DNA of 64,000 nucleotides, taken from the NCBI RefSeq assembly GCF_001522545.3, contig NC_031769.1, positions 25,504,100-25,568,099 on the forward strand. The letters are read 5' to 3'. The translations under genes and the position numbers were made by a program. This document shows, one piece after another, positions 49,601 to 62,335 of the stretch. Each line of letters opens with the position of its first letter. The stretch's first letter is position 1. The notes beneath the pieces are model-generated. The model saw nothing but the letters and a program-made list of their open reading frames with translations. It had not been told where the DNA came from and made no database searches. The DNA comes from Parus major. Taxonomy: Eukaryota > Chordata > Aves > Passeriformes > Paridae.

Positions 49601-52600
49601 CATGAGAGCTCTCACTTGCATTATCCTAAAAGGTTTTGCATTCTAGGCAGAGCCTTCAACATCACCTTTTTGGATCAAAGTACTCTATGCCCCTTCTGTT
49701 GAATCTGGGCTCCTGCTTTTGAGGCAAGTGCTTCAAACACTCAGCTGTGATGTAAGATGTGAGTACCATTCATACCCGCCACAGATTTTGACACAAAGCA
49801 GTCTGAGTTAAGCTTGGTCAGAGAATGGCTAGAAATCTAGGTTCCTCTGAGACATCAGTGCATCTTTCTGAATTGTTAATGAAAAATGATTTATCTAGGC
49901 AGCCAGCTTGGTAAAGAGAAGGATGCCAGAGAGTTTCCTCACATCTATAATTATCAGGGAGATATATCCCTGACACCTAAGTTGGTTAGACAGGATTTTC
50001 TTCAATTACTTTCCTGATTTGGGTTTCTCAGATTTTCAGATTTCAACTGTGTTTTATTTTGAGTTTGAAGAAGGTCTGCCCATGCTCCATGTTCCAGCTC
50101 TCGCATAATCTCAGGAAAGACATGATCTCAGGAAGATAAGGGAGTGTGAATGTAGAGTTATGAGAAGCCTAGGTAGAACTGAGATTTTTTTTTTTTTATC
50201 AGTCCTGGTGCTCTGACTCTGCTGTGCAAGACTGAGGGGAATAGTGAATCAGGGAGAAGGATCAGAGCATGAAAGAGGTTGCACTATGCAGAGATTGTGG
50301 AGTTACAGAAAGCTTGGTTTATCAGTCTTGCTGTCACAAACAAGTACTGAGTTGGTGGAGCCTCTTCCACCAACCAAGAGTATTGCCTGATGCATTCCCC
50401 CTTGTGCTTCAACAGCAGCTTGCATTACCAGGGCTTTGCTGTCAAAAAAGCAAATAGATAGGCAATGACCAGTTTTATGTCATAGGGATTGTCCATTTCT
50501 GATGGAAATTTCAGTGAATTTCATCACAGGTTTTTGGGGATTTTTGGTATTTATTTGAATTACTACAGTAATTTTAAAACTGGTATCCTTATGTATTGAG
50601 AGATAGAGTTCACCAGGTCACATGTCTTGTGCCTCTTAAATTGTCATTTCTCTTTCTTTCCCTTCTCTCAAGTTTTCACTAAATCTGAGAGATGACACCT
50701 CAGTAGCCAAGGTAATTAAAGCTGCTTTCAGATCTAAATATTTGAGCCCTAAATGAATACTAAATGCAAAACTCATACCTATAATAATCATTAATTTGTC
50801 TATTTTACCTGAAAGACTCTGTCAGATCCTTCAAAACAAGGTCTTCATAGGTTCATTCACCATCTGTGGAACTTACCAAGACCACGCAAATCTTTGCTTA
50901 CTGTTGTTTCTCAAACATGCATCCTTCACCTCTTTCTTAAAGTTTCTTTGGTCTGTGGAAGAGCAGCCAAAAAGCAGGCAGATGTTCAGACTCATGGTGG
51001 TTATTTCCTCTTGCAGACATGAAATATTAGCCCTTGAAATATTTCCTCCATGAAACAGCTTTTGTTTTCTTTGTTTTCCTTTTTTTTTTAAAGTTGTTGT
51101 TACTAGCTTATTTCTCTGTTGTAAATACAATTGCCCTCTGGAAGCAGAGGGAAACAGCTGAAAAAATTTAACAGGATCTTATAACATGCAGTGTTTTACA
51201 ACTCCTCAAGAGAGGGAGGCATGGTGACTTAGATGTGGTATGAATAGCTTAGAGAAGTGGTGTTTCTCATCTGAAGTACCTGTACAACTACAAGTGTTTT
51301 GTTAACTTGGGCTATAAAGAAACCTTGTCACTTGTAGTCAGAGAAAGTTTGGCAAAAGTTACATCTACTTGGCTAGAGAGTATAAATGTCATAGAGTGGG
51401 CTTTAAGTTTGCTGCTGCTGCTGTATAAAATCATCTACATTCAAGATGTGTTCTATTACCTGCAGTTAGGCTCATCCTTGAAAATATATGTTAGCATGGC
51501 TCTGTGGTGTGCTGTATGTCAGGTTTATTAATGATGAAAAAACCGCCCTTGATGTAGCATTTGTTCCAATTTGCTTAGGTATCAAATCAGTTTTGAACCT
51601 TATGTTCCAGATTTGACATAAATATATCTGCAGATATTATAGAAATGATCCTGAACTTATAGTTAGCAGGGGTTGTGTGTAATGCAGCCTGTTCTCAAAC
51701 AAAATCTGTCTAAGAAGCAAAATTTGTTTGATATAGCAAAGACTTCCACGCATCTTTCACTGTGTTATGCTATTCATTGATAGTGTGAAATGTATTATTG
51801 ATTGCTACATGGTATTCTGGTAGAGTATTGTGCAAGTATTGAAGCTTACAGATACATTATACTACTGTGCAGTAGATTTATTCTTGGCATAATATCTACT
51901 AATCGTATATTATTTGGAAGAGAAACATTAGTTTATGAGTGTGAAACAAGATATTGCTTTAGAAGAATGCATATAAATCTTTATATGGAAGGTATTAGCT
52001 ATGGGTATAAAAAGGATCTTTTCTCATGCATTCTGGAGAAATTATATTTATCAAAGACTATTAAAGTTTAAAAATCAACCCTTCAGACTGGTAGGAAATA
52101 CCAGATTATGCATATGCTTCCAAGGACCTTCAGTCTTTCTAATATGTTTCAATAAATTGTGGTAGAATATGCTGATACATTGTAGATGGTTTTCAGTTTG
52201 GAATTTCTTTATTGAGATAGCATAATGAGACGTGCTCAAAGAAAAATGATAATTCAAATTTTAAAACTCACCACATATAAAAATATCCTGGATTGACCTT
52301 CAGAGTCATTTCAGTGGTTACAAAAGCTGTCTGTGGGTTTGGAGACCATGTCAAAATTAATGATACTCAATTTAAAAAGTTTCATTGCTAACCATTTTTT
52401 TTTTTTTTTAAATTTTTTTTACACTTTCCCTTTATTCTTCAGTAGGGAAAAAGTGAACTGCTCAGTGTAGAAAGAGGAAACTTCCTTTCTTAGCTCCACT
52501 GGAAATCTACTGGAAGGAACAAGCTAGTTTTGAAGACTGGTGTTGGGGAACTAAATTTGCTAACACTCTAATCCAAAAATATTACACCAAAACTCTTGGC

Positions 52601-54242
52601 AAATCTTTACTATCTTTATGTCAGTGTTTTTTCACTTGTAATGACATGTTGAGACTTAGAAATATCATTTTCAGTAATGGATGAGTCAAATTTCATCTGA
52701 ATAAAAGAAAATATTTTTGAAACATAAAAATTATTAATGAGAAAATATTTTCATATGTGTAAATAACTGATTAAAAAAAAATGGAGATCAGAATTCTTTC
52801 TGCACATGAAAAGCTTTACTGCCCACCAGAACAATGAAGCAAATGAACTTCAGGGGCTGTAGATCTTCAAATATACTCTCCAGAAATAGTAAATAGATTT
52901 ATAGGTAGAATGGTAAACAAATTTCATATATACAAGAAGGTGATTTCCTGTTGTGAAATTTCATGGTAAGCTGGAAATGTACTTTTGCAATCATGTGCTC
53001 ATGAAGACCACAGCACCTTCATGCAAATATGAACCCTTCATGTAACTAAAATAGTAAAACTTGCTGTCTAGTACTTTTAGGATTTAGCATTAAGCATTTT
53101 GAAGTTTCAGCATATTATCACTAGAAACTATTTTTGGCTTCACAAGTTATTCTTTAAAGCTTGTTAAAATGAAATCCTCTTTCCCTTCATGTCTAAAAAT
53201 AAGCATAGGTAAACTCTAATTTTCTGGAGGTTGTGACGGATGAGTAAAATCCTCATAAAATCAGGGTTAGTTATAAGAAATCTCAAACTTGATACAATTT
53301 TTGGGTACAAGGATTGCTGTGAATTTTGAATGCCAAAGGCATTCAGGGCTTAGCTGCATTTCCTCACTTTACATGAATAGCAGTGTTTATTCTTTACAAG
53401 GTGAAATTACTGTGCTTTGTCCAGTGGGCTTTACTCTGACAATAACTATTATAAAGAAGACCCAGGCATTTCCATCCCCTCAGGAGGCATACAGTACCTG
53501 GATAATAGCAAAACGTGTGTGGCTTTGCTGCAGGTAGTGGTTAGGGAGCAGTCAGCAGAAATCTCATGCAGAGATGGAAGTGAGGGTCGTGTGTACTCAG
53601 GGTGGTGCTTGTAGGGTCTCTGTTTATCGTGGCAGAGAGAATGAGGGCTTTGGGGCCTGGGGGAAAATGTGGCAAATAAAGATCTGCCAGTTAACCTCCT
53701 GACAGGGAGGGAGTTTATAGGGAGATGTTGCCATGCAGTGCTTAATCATAAGCTTCAAAAAGAGTGTAGCAGGCAAAGCTGAAAGCAAGCTGAAAATGTT
53801 TGGAAGGATTCACAATCTAAAAAAGGTGGTTAGAAATTATTATGAAAAGGAAAACACCTGAAATGTCTATCTTCTTTAGTGAGTTACTGAATCTATAGAT
53901 AATGATGTGGCCATACATGCTGTTTACTGCATTCCTGATAAACATTTGGTCACATATCAGAAATAAGATAATCTGTAATATCACAACACATTTCTTGCAT
54001 ATTTGTATCAAAATGAAACCTTTCTTGGCAAAGTCAGGATTAGAAAGTGTAAGAGGCATGACATTTTGGTAAATCTGATCCATGTTATGGTGGACTCTAC
54101 ATTATAATAAACATCATAAAGTCTGTATATATAAACAAGCTGAGAAAAATCCAATTTTAAAAAAAGGTTTAAATATCTGAATAATCATTTTGACAGAATA
54201 AGTATGTGCAAAGTGGCAGTTTATATTGGATTGTGTATAAAT

Positions 54243-54272
54243 ATATATATACATGTGTACATGTATATATAT
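54243..54272. repeat. perfect 13-bp AT-rich inverted repeat
   Basis: Arms 54243-54255 and 54260-54272 are exactly complementary, with ACATG/CATGT at the centre and TA repeats outside, and a 4-nt TGTA loop. The alternating purine-pyrimidine sequence favours cruciform extrusion. Confidence 0.8.
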
Positions 54273-57040
54273 TTGTAATACATAAAAATGTGAAGTGTGT
54301 ACATTTGGGTGCAGACATCCCAGTTTAATCAATTTTGTTGATTAAACATCAAATTCTGTGTTGTAGGGAAAAAAAAAGTGATCTTAATGACATCAATAGC
54401 TCCAAGGTTTAACCTCAAATACAAGATCACCTGCCTGTCTAGGCAAACTGACTTAGAAAAAATGTTTAAAGCTTTCCCAAGTTTCTAAAGAGTTACCCTA
54501 TGAACAAAACTGTCCTTGATCACTCTGGTGTCAAGAGTGCAGACAAGATTTCTAGGAAGTGAGATTTTATGTTGTAGATTTCTCTGTATTTGAACAAAAG
54601 CAGCAGAAATTATAGGTGATTGAAAGGTAACAAAGTACAGTTCATAATTTGGACATGTCATGCTACCATTGTAAAAAGAAGACAACAAGGAGCTTAAGCA
54701 ATGGTAGGGAGAAAGGAGTCAGCAGCTGATGAAGAATATTCTGAAGTCACATATGAAAATAATCTAGTAGGGAATAAAAACTAATCTGGAATACCAGATA
54801 TGAACCATATACTGCTCTGGAATGTTGTTCCCAATTTTGATACTGTTTTTCAGTGCACATCAAAAAATTAAGTAAAAATAGGCTTAATACAGAGGAAACG
54901 TAGAGATTTATTGAACTTTCAGCATTTTTCAGTTAAGCAAAGAAACTGGGGGAAAAAGACACCACTTGGAAATCTTTCTCATGTTATTACATTTCACAGG
55001 ATTCAGGTATTGTTGCTTCAGAAATTCTGAAAGTTCCAGGAATCCTGTAAAGTACATTTTGGCACCAGTTGTCAAATGATTCTTTTGTGGGTTGACAAAT
55101 TAAGAGAAATTTTAAACTTCTGCTCAGTAGTAATTGCAGAATATAGTGCCAGAAAAATATCAGTGGATTTCCAAGACTTGTTTTTGATGTGTCCACCTGT
55201 TTTTGGTATCAGCTATTTGTGTTGTCCAGGACTCCTTGAAGTCCTTGAACAAGTCTTGCTTGAACAGAAAGAGATTACATACATGTTCCATCAGAGAATA
55301 TAAAGCAGTTGATGTATTAAGCACTAAGAAACAAACATGGTTCCCCAGGGAAAACTGACAATTAACATTTATTTATACCTGAGTGTATGTATGTAAAATT
55401 AGCATCTGTGCAAAGATGAATAAAAATTTTCACAGTGGAATATTTTTGAACATTAGAATCTCTCTGTGCAGCAGAAAGAATACCTGTTCCTTATGTCCAA
55501 GATGTATCAAGAATCCTGGAGATATTAATATGTCTGGTGTTCATAATGAGAGAAAAGGATACTAAAATGACATGTGAAATGCTGAGTTACTTGGAAATAA
55601 GTTTAACTAAATTTCCAGAACCAATAACCTATGTGACAATACAAAAAGTAAAATAAATCCATTTCACTAAATATTGGTATTCTCAAGATTGCTTGTAAAG
55701 TGTTTTTTATAAGCATCATGCAGAATAAGAAGACACATCAACAGCTCTTCTGGAAAGGCTCATTCCTATTAAGGAATAAACAGAATAGAAAAATTCCTTT
55801 GCAGATTTGGTGCACACAGACTGTGCAGTTAATTCCCTAAATGCCTGAGCAAGATACTGTGAGGAAAGGAGGAGGAGTAGTAGAAGTATCTCTTTGATGT
55901 TCATGTCTTAATCCAGAATTGGTTTTGATTTGATACTTGGAGTGGCAAGACTAAGCCTATGATTTGCAGAATTGTGAAATTTATATTCTTACTGGACTGT
56001 AATAGAAAAAGTAACCAAACAGGTGGATTGCTCTCGGTTGTACATCAAACTAATTCAATTTATATTTTGTTCTGTTTCTGGTTCAAACTTGTGAGGGTTG
56101 TGGGAAAACTGGGCTCTAGAAGAGAATTTGTCATTGGACACCATTTTTGGATTTAGTTCCAGATCAGATACATAAAAATAAGGGTCTGCATATCATCTGG
56201 GTGTCTAAATTCATAGTCTAACAGCAAGGCTTGATTCAGTTGCTTAAACATAGTTATCTGGTGCCATTTGAAACTCAGACTTTCCTGCTTCAAGCTGTTG
56301 ATACAGAAAGGCTTGTATTTCCCATTTCTTACGTCACATTTACAATATCTGTGTGTCATAATCACCAGAAGGACCAATTTTAGGCAACTGAATTGAATCT
56401 GCAGTAAGTACAGTTATTCAATACTAAGATATGTTGAGCAGATTGGTAAGAAATCTCTGGTCTCCTCCACTTTTTTTTCTAACTAGCTCTCCATTGCCTA
56501 CAGTAGGAGTTTGGACACCTACTTTGCATGTAGACACCTCAAACATGTCCTTTAATTCCATGCTGAATTCCCTATGTGGCTGTAGCAGTGCTTAGGGACT
56601 CAGTTCAGTTGCCCCCACCAAGATTCCCCTGCCACTGGAGATGCTGTAGGCATCTGTGATAGTGGTGTGGCTTTGGCAGAGATGGCACAGGACCTATGGT
56701 GTACCCATGCCCTTCAGGAGTGGTAGCTGGATGCAAGGCAAGCAGTCCTAGGCTGTTCCAATGGCAGTAAATACTTGTTTCTAGGCAAATAAACATTGTT
56801 TTATATGCAAAGATCAGAATAAAAGCTTAGCAAGAACCTTAAAAATCTTCTAGAATGGAGCCAGGTTATTAGGATGCTCCAATTCTCCTTTTGAAAAGAA
56901 TCAGTTTTGTTAAAAGATTTAACTAACTTTCAGATCTATTTTTAAAGGATGAAAATTTATGTACTAATATGAATACTTTTTAAAGATGCAGTTTTTAATT
57001 TGTGCAAAAAAGGGCCTCTGAAGACAACCACTCTAACAGG

Positions 57041-58319
57041 ATTTAGCTCCAGATGACGTCTGTAACCAGAACGGCACAGGTTCGGTCAGTATTGCGGTTA
57101 TAGCTGGATTTGGATCAGCAGCACCCACCCACTGCAAGGGATTTAGAATCAGAGTTTTTTAAATGATGGAATCACTGAGAAGCCAGTTGTTATGTGATTT
57201 TCTATTCCCCTGTGCTTAAATCATGGGCAAAGCATGATTTTACTTCAAAGAGGTCCTAAACAGAAGGACTGCCTTAGGACCCTAAAGTGGGTTCAGATTT
57301 AGACATTCAAAACTAGTTACCCTTCAATGCACCGGAATGTGGACAAATTAAAATTCTGGAGCTGGCTGACTCCTAATATAATTTTATAACCAATTCTTGT
57401 TAAGTGCATTTTTAACAATAAAAGATAATGCTGAATTTTTCTAATGGAAGTTGCTGGTACTGAGCTTGTAGCTTGTGATATATGAAATCATTATATTCAA
57501 AAGTCAAACTTTGTTTAGTGTGTGGCATAAATAGACAAGTCTGCCTTTTGTCACTGCCTTGAAATGTGGTCTCATGATTATTTTGTACATGGAGTAAAAT
57601 TTTCTACCTTGCTCCATATCAATCAAAGCACCATGGCATGTGCTGAAATAAGCATTAGTATCGTGTTACCTAAAATAATAAAAAAAGATCAAAACTGGAT
57701 AGTTTTAACCTTGCATGTATTAAAACCCACAGTGTTACATTTGCAATGAAGTTTCTACTGATGCCAAGATACAATATTTTAATGTTATCAAGCTTAAGGA
57801 ATGTGCAAAGTACATCCTCTTATCTCTCATTGCTGGGAGAAATGACACTGCTCTAAGATCTCAGAAGGTGATTGCAGGATATCAAGTATGCAAAGACAGG
57901 CCAAGTTGAAAAGTCTTCAGAGGTCCCTGCTCTCAGTATGCAACTTCCAGATAAAGTTGAGAGAAATTAAATCCAGTGCTTTCTGTGGATATAAATCCAA
58001 ATTTCATCTGATGGCAAGTTTCCCTTATTGAGTGGTTTTAGCAGCTTTCAGACCTTGGTTCAAGGAGAACTGAAATAATCTGTAAATTATTCTGTAGCTA
58101 TTATGGCTATTTATTCATACGGCAAAAAGGCAACATTATTCTGTCAGTAGATCTCAGCATCCTAGAAGGCACGGAGAAGACCTTGAAAAAGGGAATATAT
58201 TTCCAGGAAGATTATTTATCTCAGTCTCCAAAATAATCAATAGGTTAATTAATAGCCTATTTCAAAAAGTACTAAGATTCTATAATATTGATTAGTTTTC
58301 ATAATTTAAACAAAGGAAA
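57041..58319. other. unique non-coding DNA with local CpG cluster
   Basis: The first 80 bp hold four CpGs (in GACGTC, AACGGC, TTCGGT and TGCGGT), unusual for this AT-rich DNA, including a TGACGTC string near 57053 that resembles a CRE half-palindrome. The rest is repeat-free AT-rich DNA. No exon or RNA gene is recognisable. Confidence 0.4.
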
Positions 58320-58760
58320 TTCTAAATATCAACAATTTTAGTGCAAATGGCTTCATTAACATGCAGCAGAGAACATACGCCTACATCGTTGATACCATTT
58401 TTCTTGTTTAATCTATGGCAGCTACGCAAACTGGCAGCACTTAACATGATTATGTCAAGATCTCACACAAGTTAGCTAACAGCCAAGGGCTGACATCTAG
58501 AGTCAATATGCCAGGGCTAATTATGTTGATGTCAAAAGTTACCTTTCTTTATGCATGTTAAATGTTTCACATAGATTACAACATGTTTGTGTACTGTGAA
58601 TTTTACCCAAAAGATTGCACCAAAAGGTCAGCAAGCTTTGATGTGATTTAATTACAGTATTGTTGATTATGTGTGCCTTGTAATCTGATATTATGATCAA
58701 AGTCAAGTGTGGGGTTTGGGAAAAAAACTATGTATTATGACTTTTAATTATAATTTTTGC
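58320..58760. promoter_or_regulatory. candidate conserved non-coding element
   Basis: This repeat-free segment has the look of a developmental enhancer. Two TAATTA homeodomain cores lie at 58518-58523 and 58649-58654. Two TCF/LEF-type cores face each other at 58636-58642 (CTTTGAT) and 58696-58702 (ATCAAAG). There are no simple repeats, and several ATG/stop-rich frames rule out coding. Such motifs occur by chance in AT-rich DNA, so the call is a prediction that needs cross-species alignment. The absence of transposons across 57-62 kb is consistent with constraint. Confidence 0.3.
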
Positions 58761-61700
58761 TGGATGATTATGCCTGGGAGGATTAATACAGTCTGCACGT
58801 TAACCTCCAAAAGGAATCATTCTCTCTCCCTTGTACTTTGTTTTCAGTAGTTCAGAGATACTGAACTGTATTATCATACAGTTTTCTGTGAGATTTTGTG
58901 TTCCTTTACTACTAATGAAAGGCATATTGATTATTTTCCATTACTTAGAATCCTCTCTTATCTTCTTCTGTTCAAATTTTAAAATGGGCAATTACTTGGC
59001 GCTACAGGTGTGTGACTTAGCTTCTAGGACGAGCATGGATATAAGGTCACCAAATGCTAAACTCCTCCCTCTTTTATCTGGTTTTCTTCAACCTTCCTCA
59101 AAATTGTACAACTTTCTGGCTTACCTTTCCAGAGGAATGATCTCTGGGCAAGGTAATCCATAACTTTTCCCTCCTTCTCTATTGCCAATACGTTTGCTAA
59201 TTTATGAAAAATATAATTGTCTACTGCTAGTGAAGTCACCATACTAATTTCTTCTATGAAAATATCTGCCAGAGTTTGGAGACATGCATTTTGCTCATAT
59301 CTTCTGCTTGTATTTATTTTTTTGTATACATTGTGGAAAGAGCTGTAGCTGCCAGTTGTCTTGCGTAACCCAAATGTATGCAAGATAACTGGTATTCTGG
59401 AAATAGAAATGGCTCTTTTGCCAGTGTAAGATTGATTATCAAACCAGATTAATGAACTATTTTTTTTTCATGACTGAGAAATCAACTTTTTATCCTCTTT
59501 TGATGGATAAATATGTTGTGGCACAGCTGAATTCTTTAATCCCTCTTTCCATTACTTTCCCTCCAAGTACATTTCTTCAGTAATGACAGTTCACAGAAAA
59601 ACTCTCCAGAGGGATATAACATCCTGGCATAAGTATTTCTTTTTGGAAGCAAGTATTCTGAAGAGCTCTCCTTGTTGCCTAATGAACCAACCCCCAAACC
59701 TTGTATTTCATTATGGTTATGATTCCTTAACCCACTAGAGTCCCTCATCAAAACGTGGTCTCATTAAGTGAAAGAGACACTGTGCACCACTCCATTAAAA
59801 TGTGCTAAGCTAATTTGTTGTCTGACGTGAGATGAAATGAAATATAATTATTTCAGATCTGTTCCTAGTGGACTGTAGCATACATCATGAGCTGGAAAAA
59901 TATCTAAGACAGTTTTGTACTCCTAGTTCTAGGGGCCCAGATCTGAATGAGTATGTAAAGTAATGAGTCTAGAGAGGCATTGTCTTCTTTAGTGTGAGGA
60001 GAATGGGAGCTTTGTGTTGAGGTCCAGACCGAGACTGGACATCTGTAACTTTGAACGAAGTTTGCTGCAGCTTGCATTATGCCTGATGTTTGCACAAATG
60101 TCCAGGAGGTGAGGGAGCAAGGAACCTTTCTCCAAATACTTGCCCTGCTTTACAGACTGTGGGCATGAGTGCAGGCTCTAACTTCTTTCCCATGAGGGTC
60201 TGTTTTTTGCACTGTCAGTTGGGAAATGTACAGAATGATCCTTGTGCTTTTGCAAATAGAAAAATCAGGTGAGCTGCAACATGCTTTGATATAGTAAACA
60301 ATGTGTTTGCCCCAAGGAATCTGTGATAAAAGCTAGAGATTGGGAAGAGAAAGTAAATACTTGCAACAGAGTGGTGGAGGTGCTTTGGGAATCTTTTATA
60401 GAGGGAAAATCCAATAAAGGTCAGATTTACAAACAGAAATCAAGGCTTTGAGTATGCAATTAAGTACCTGTTTTAAACTCAGAGTATCTGCTGGCATGTA
60501 AACTTAATTCATAAGTGGATGTTCAGTTTTCTGTCTACATATAAGCTATCTGAAAATATATTTGTAGTACCTTCATATGCATCTAAAACTTAATCTTGTA
60601 GATCCCTATTTCACACAAAGCAGGTACTGCTTCATATTTCTGTAAAGTGCTAAAATTTAAAATATTCTTAAAATATTTCCTTGAATAGTATTCTGAAAAG
60701 ACACATTGTAAATTACTTTGTGGTTTTCTAGAGGCAGTAATGACAATCACTGAAAGGGCACAAAAGGATGAGATATTTATACTGAACTGCTTTCCTTCCT
60801 CATCTAGGAAGGTGATATCCAAGCATCCCACCCAACTGTTAGCATTTGCAGTTGAAGGCTTTCACACTTGTGAATCAGAAAGTTGGTTCTGCTGTCCTGT
60901 TACGTGTCATTCTATCAGTGTGACAGGGAAGATCACAAGACAGAATATGAAGGGAAAAGATATGGAGAATTAACATGGTATGTGGTATAAGCCATTTCCT
61001 TTGGACTGCACCATTCCAGGAGTCAGGAAAGCACACTGGACCTCTCTGTAAAGAATCTGTAAAGATGTTGACCTAAGCATCATATGGGTCACTGAAAACT
61101 TGAATAATTCTTGAATATTTCAGCTCATTTCATTCCTCAAATGCCACTTTAAACATTATGTACATGGTTGTTACAACTGCATAGTGAGTTCCCTTGGGTT
61201 TTTTGCTCACTCTGAGAACTAATTTGACTCTTCTTGTGACTGGGAACAGTATTCCTGTTTGGCTTAAACCCAAAGATTTGCAGGAAAAGAGAAAACTAGA
61301 GAAAGGTTTATATAAAGCTACAGGAGGTCTGAAACTCAGATCCGAAAGTGATGTTGCTTACAATTACATAAGCAGTGTTCCCATGCATTTATCCCAGCTA
61401 TAACCAATAGCTAATAACAAATTATGGAGGCCCAATGTGATTTATGCTCAGAGGTTTCTATACGGTAATTTGTGTGAATAAAAGTTACCATTATTTCTTT
61501 TTCTATACAAAGAAAGGAAACAATTTAATTCTTCTGGCATTTTCTTGTGGAGAATATAATTTTCTATAGTTTTAAATGGCATTAGCACAGCAATCAGATT
61601 TTGAGATGAAAGATAAATGCTTCTGGACCTGGTCTGTAAATGTACAAAACACTAAACAATAAACAGAACAGCTCCCTAACCTTTGTATTTCAAAGGGCAT

Positions 61701-62100
61701 TAGCATTTTGCTTTATAGGCAGATAGCTTCCCAAACCGTTTTGCCTCCAAGTGACCTATTCCACTATTTCAGAACTGTGTTAAGTAACCTCTCAATGTTA
61801 AAAGAACCCTAAAATTTAAACATTAAGATTATTTAGAAGACACTTTGATATAACAGTATATTAACATTTTTAATTGATGATCACTTCTGATGAAATGATT
61901 TCCACAGATGAAATTTAAGAGATTATTGTAAATGTGTAACAGTGGGGGGAAACCAGTCTAGCTCTGTCAGAAGAAAATGATATGTAATAGCATTAATCCT
62001 CAAGCTGCATCTGAAAATACGCAGGAAAGCCAGTGTCTTGTAATTATAAAAGGCAGCAGCAATGACGTGACAAAGATAGCCCCATGTGGTCATCTCCAGC
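58761..62100. other. non-coding tract
   Basis: Frames of 110 codons (58831-59163 plus) and 108 codons (59057-59383 minus) overlap each other, and neither resembles a known family. A short T-run occurs near 59459. No recognised repeat or RNA gene is present. Confidence 0.55.
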
Positions 62101-62335
62101 GATCAGGAGAAAAGGAACCAAATAAATCAGGGCAACAATCCAGGTGTCAGCAGTGGGGGAAGCGGCTGCCTGTGTGGGGAGGCAGGGAGGGGGCAGGTGA
62201 GGCAGCAGCCTGCAGGTGCACGGGTGGGCAGGACAGGTAACAGAGCTCAGCTGGGGTACGAGGGAGAGGAGGGGAAATCTTGGCTCAGGGGCTGCCTTCA
62301 GCTGCCTCACGCTGCACTGCTGTAACTTCTGGAGT
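62101..62335. other. GC-rich patch with scattered CpGs
   Basis: About 230 bp is clearly richer in G and C than its surroundings, dominated by GGCAGG and GGGCAGG strings on the plus strand with about five CpGs. A CAGGTAACA string near 62233-62241 fits a splice donor after the frame 62086-62325 or 61977-62240, but the encoded residues look like a translated G-rich repeat rather than a protein. It could be a weak alternative promoter, a lncRNA exon or a decayed CpG island. CpG density is far below that of the 155-405 island. Confidence 0.35.

Larger units (their letters stand above)
42431..57040. other. long non-coding tract
   Basis: About 14.6 kb without a supportable exon. It contains a frame of 87 codons at 43210-43473 (see findings), a polypyrimidine tract at 43613-43659, a poly-T at about 50189-50200, an A/T tract at 52397-52430 and a perfect AT-rich hairpin at 54243-54272. 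Long stretches of plain AT-rich unique DNA fill the rest. Nothing resembling a tRNA, snRNA or snoRNA gene was noticed. It is consistent with a large intron or gene desert. Confidence 0.6.

Noticed and set aside
57075..57095. GGTTCGGTC string resembling a tRNA B box
   Set aside because: No matching A box, acceptor stem or anticodon loop can be built around it.
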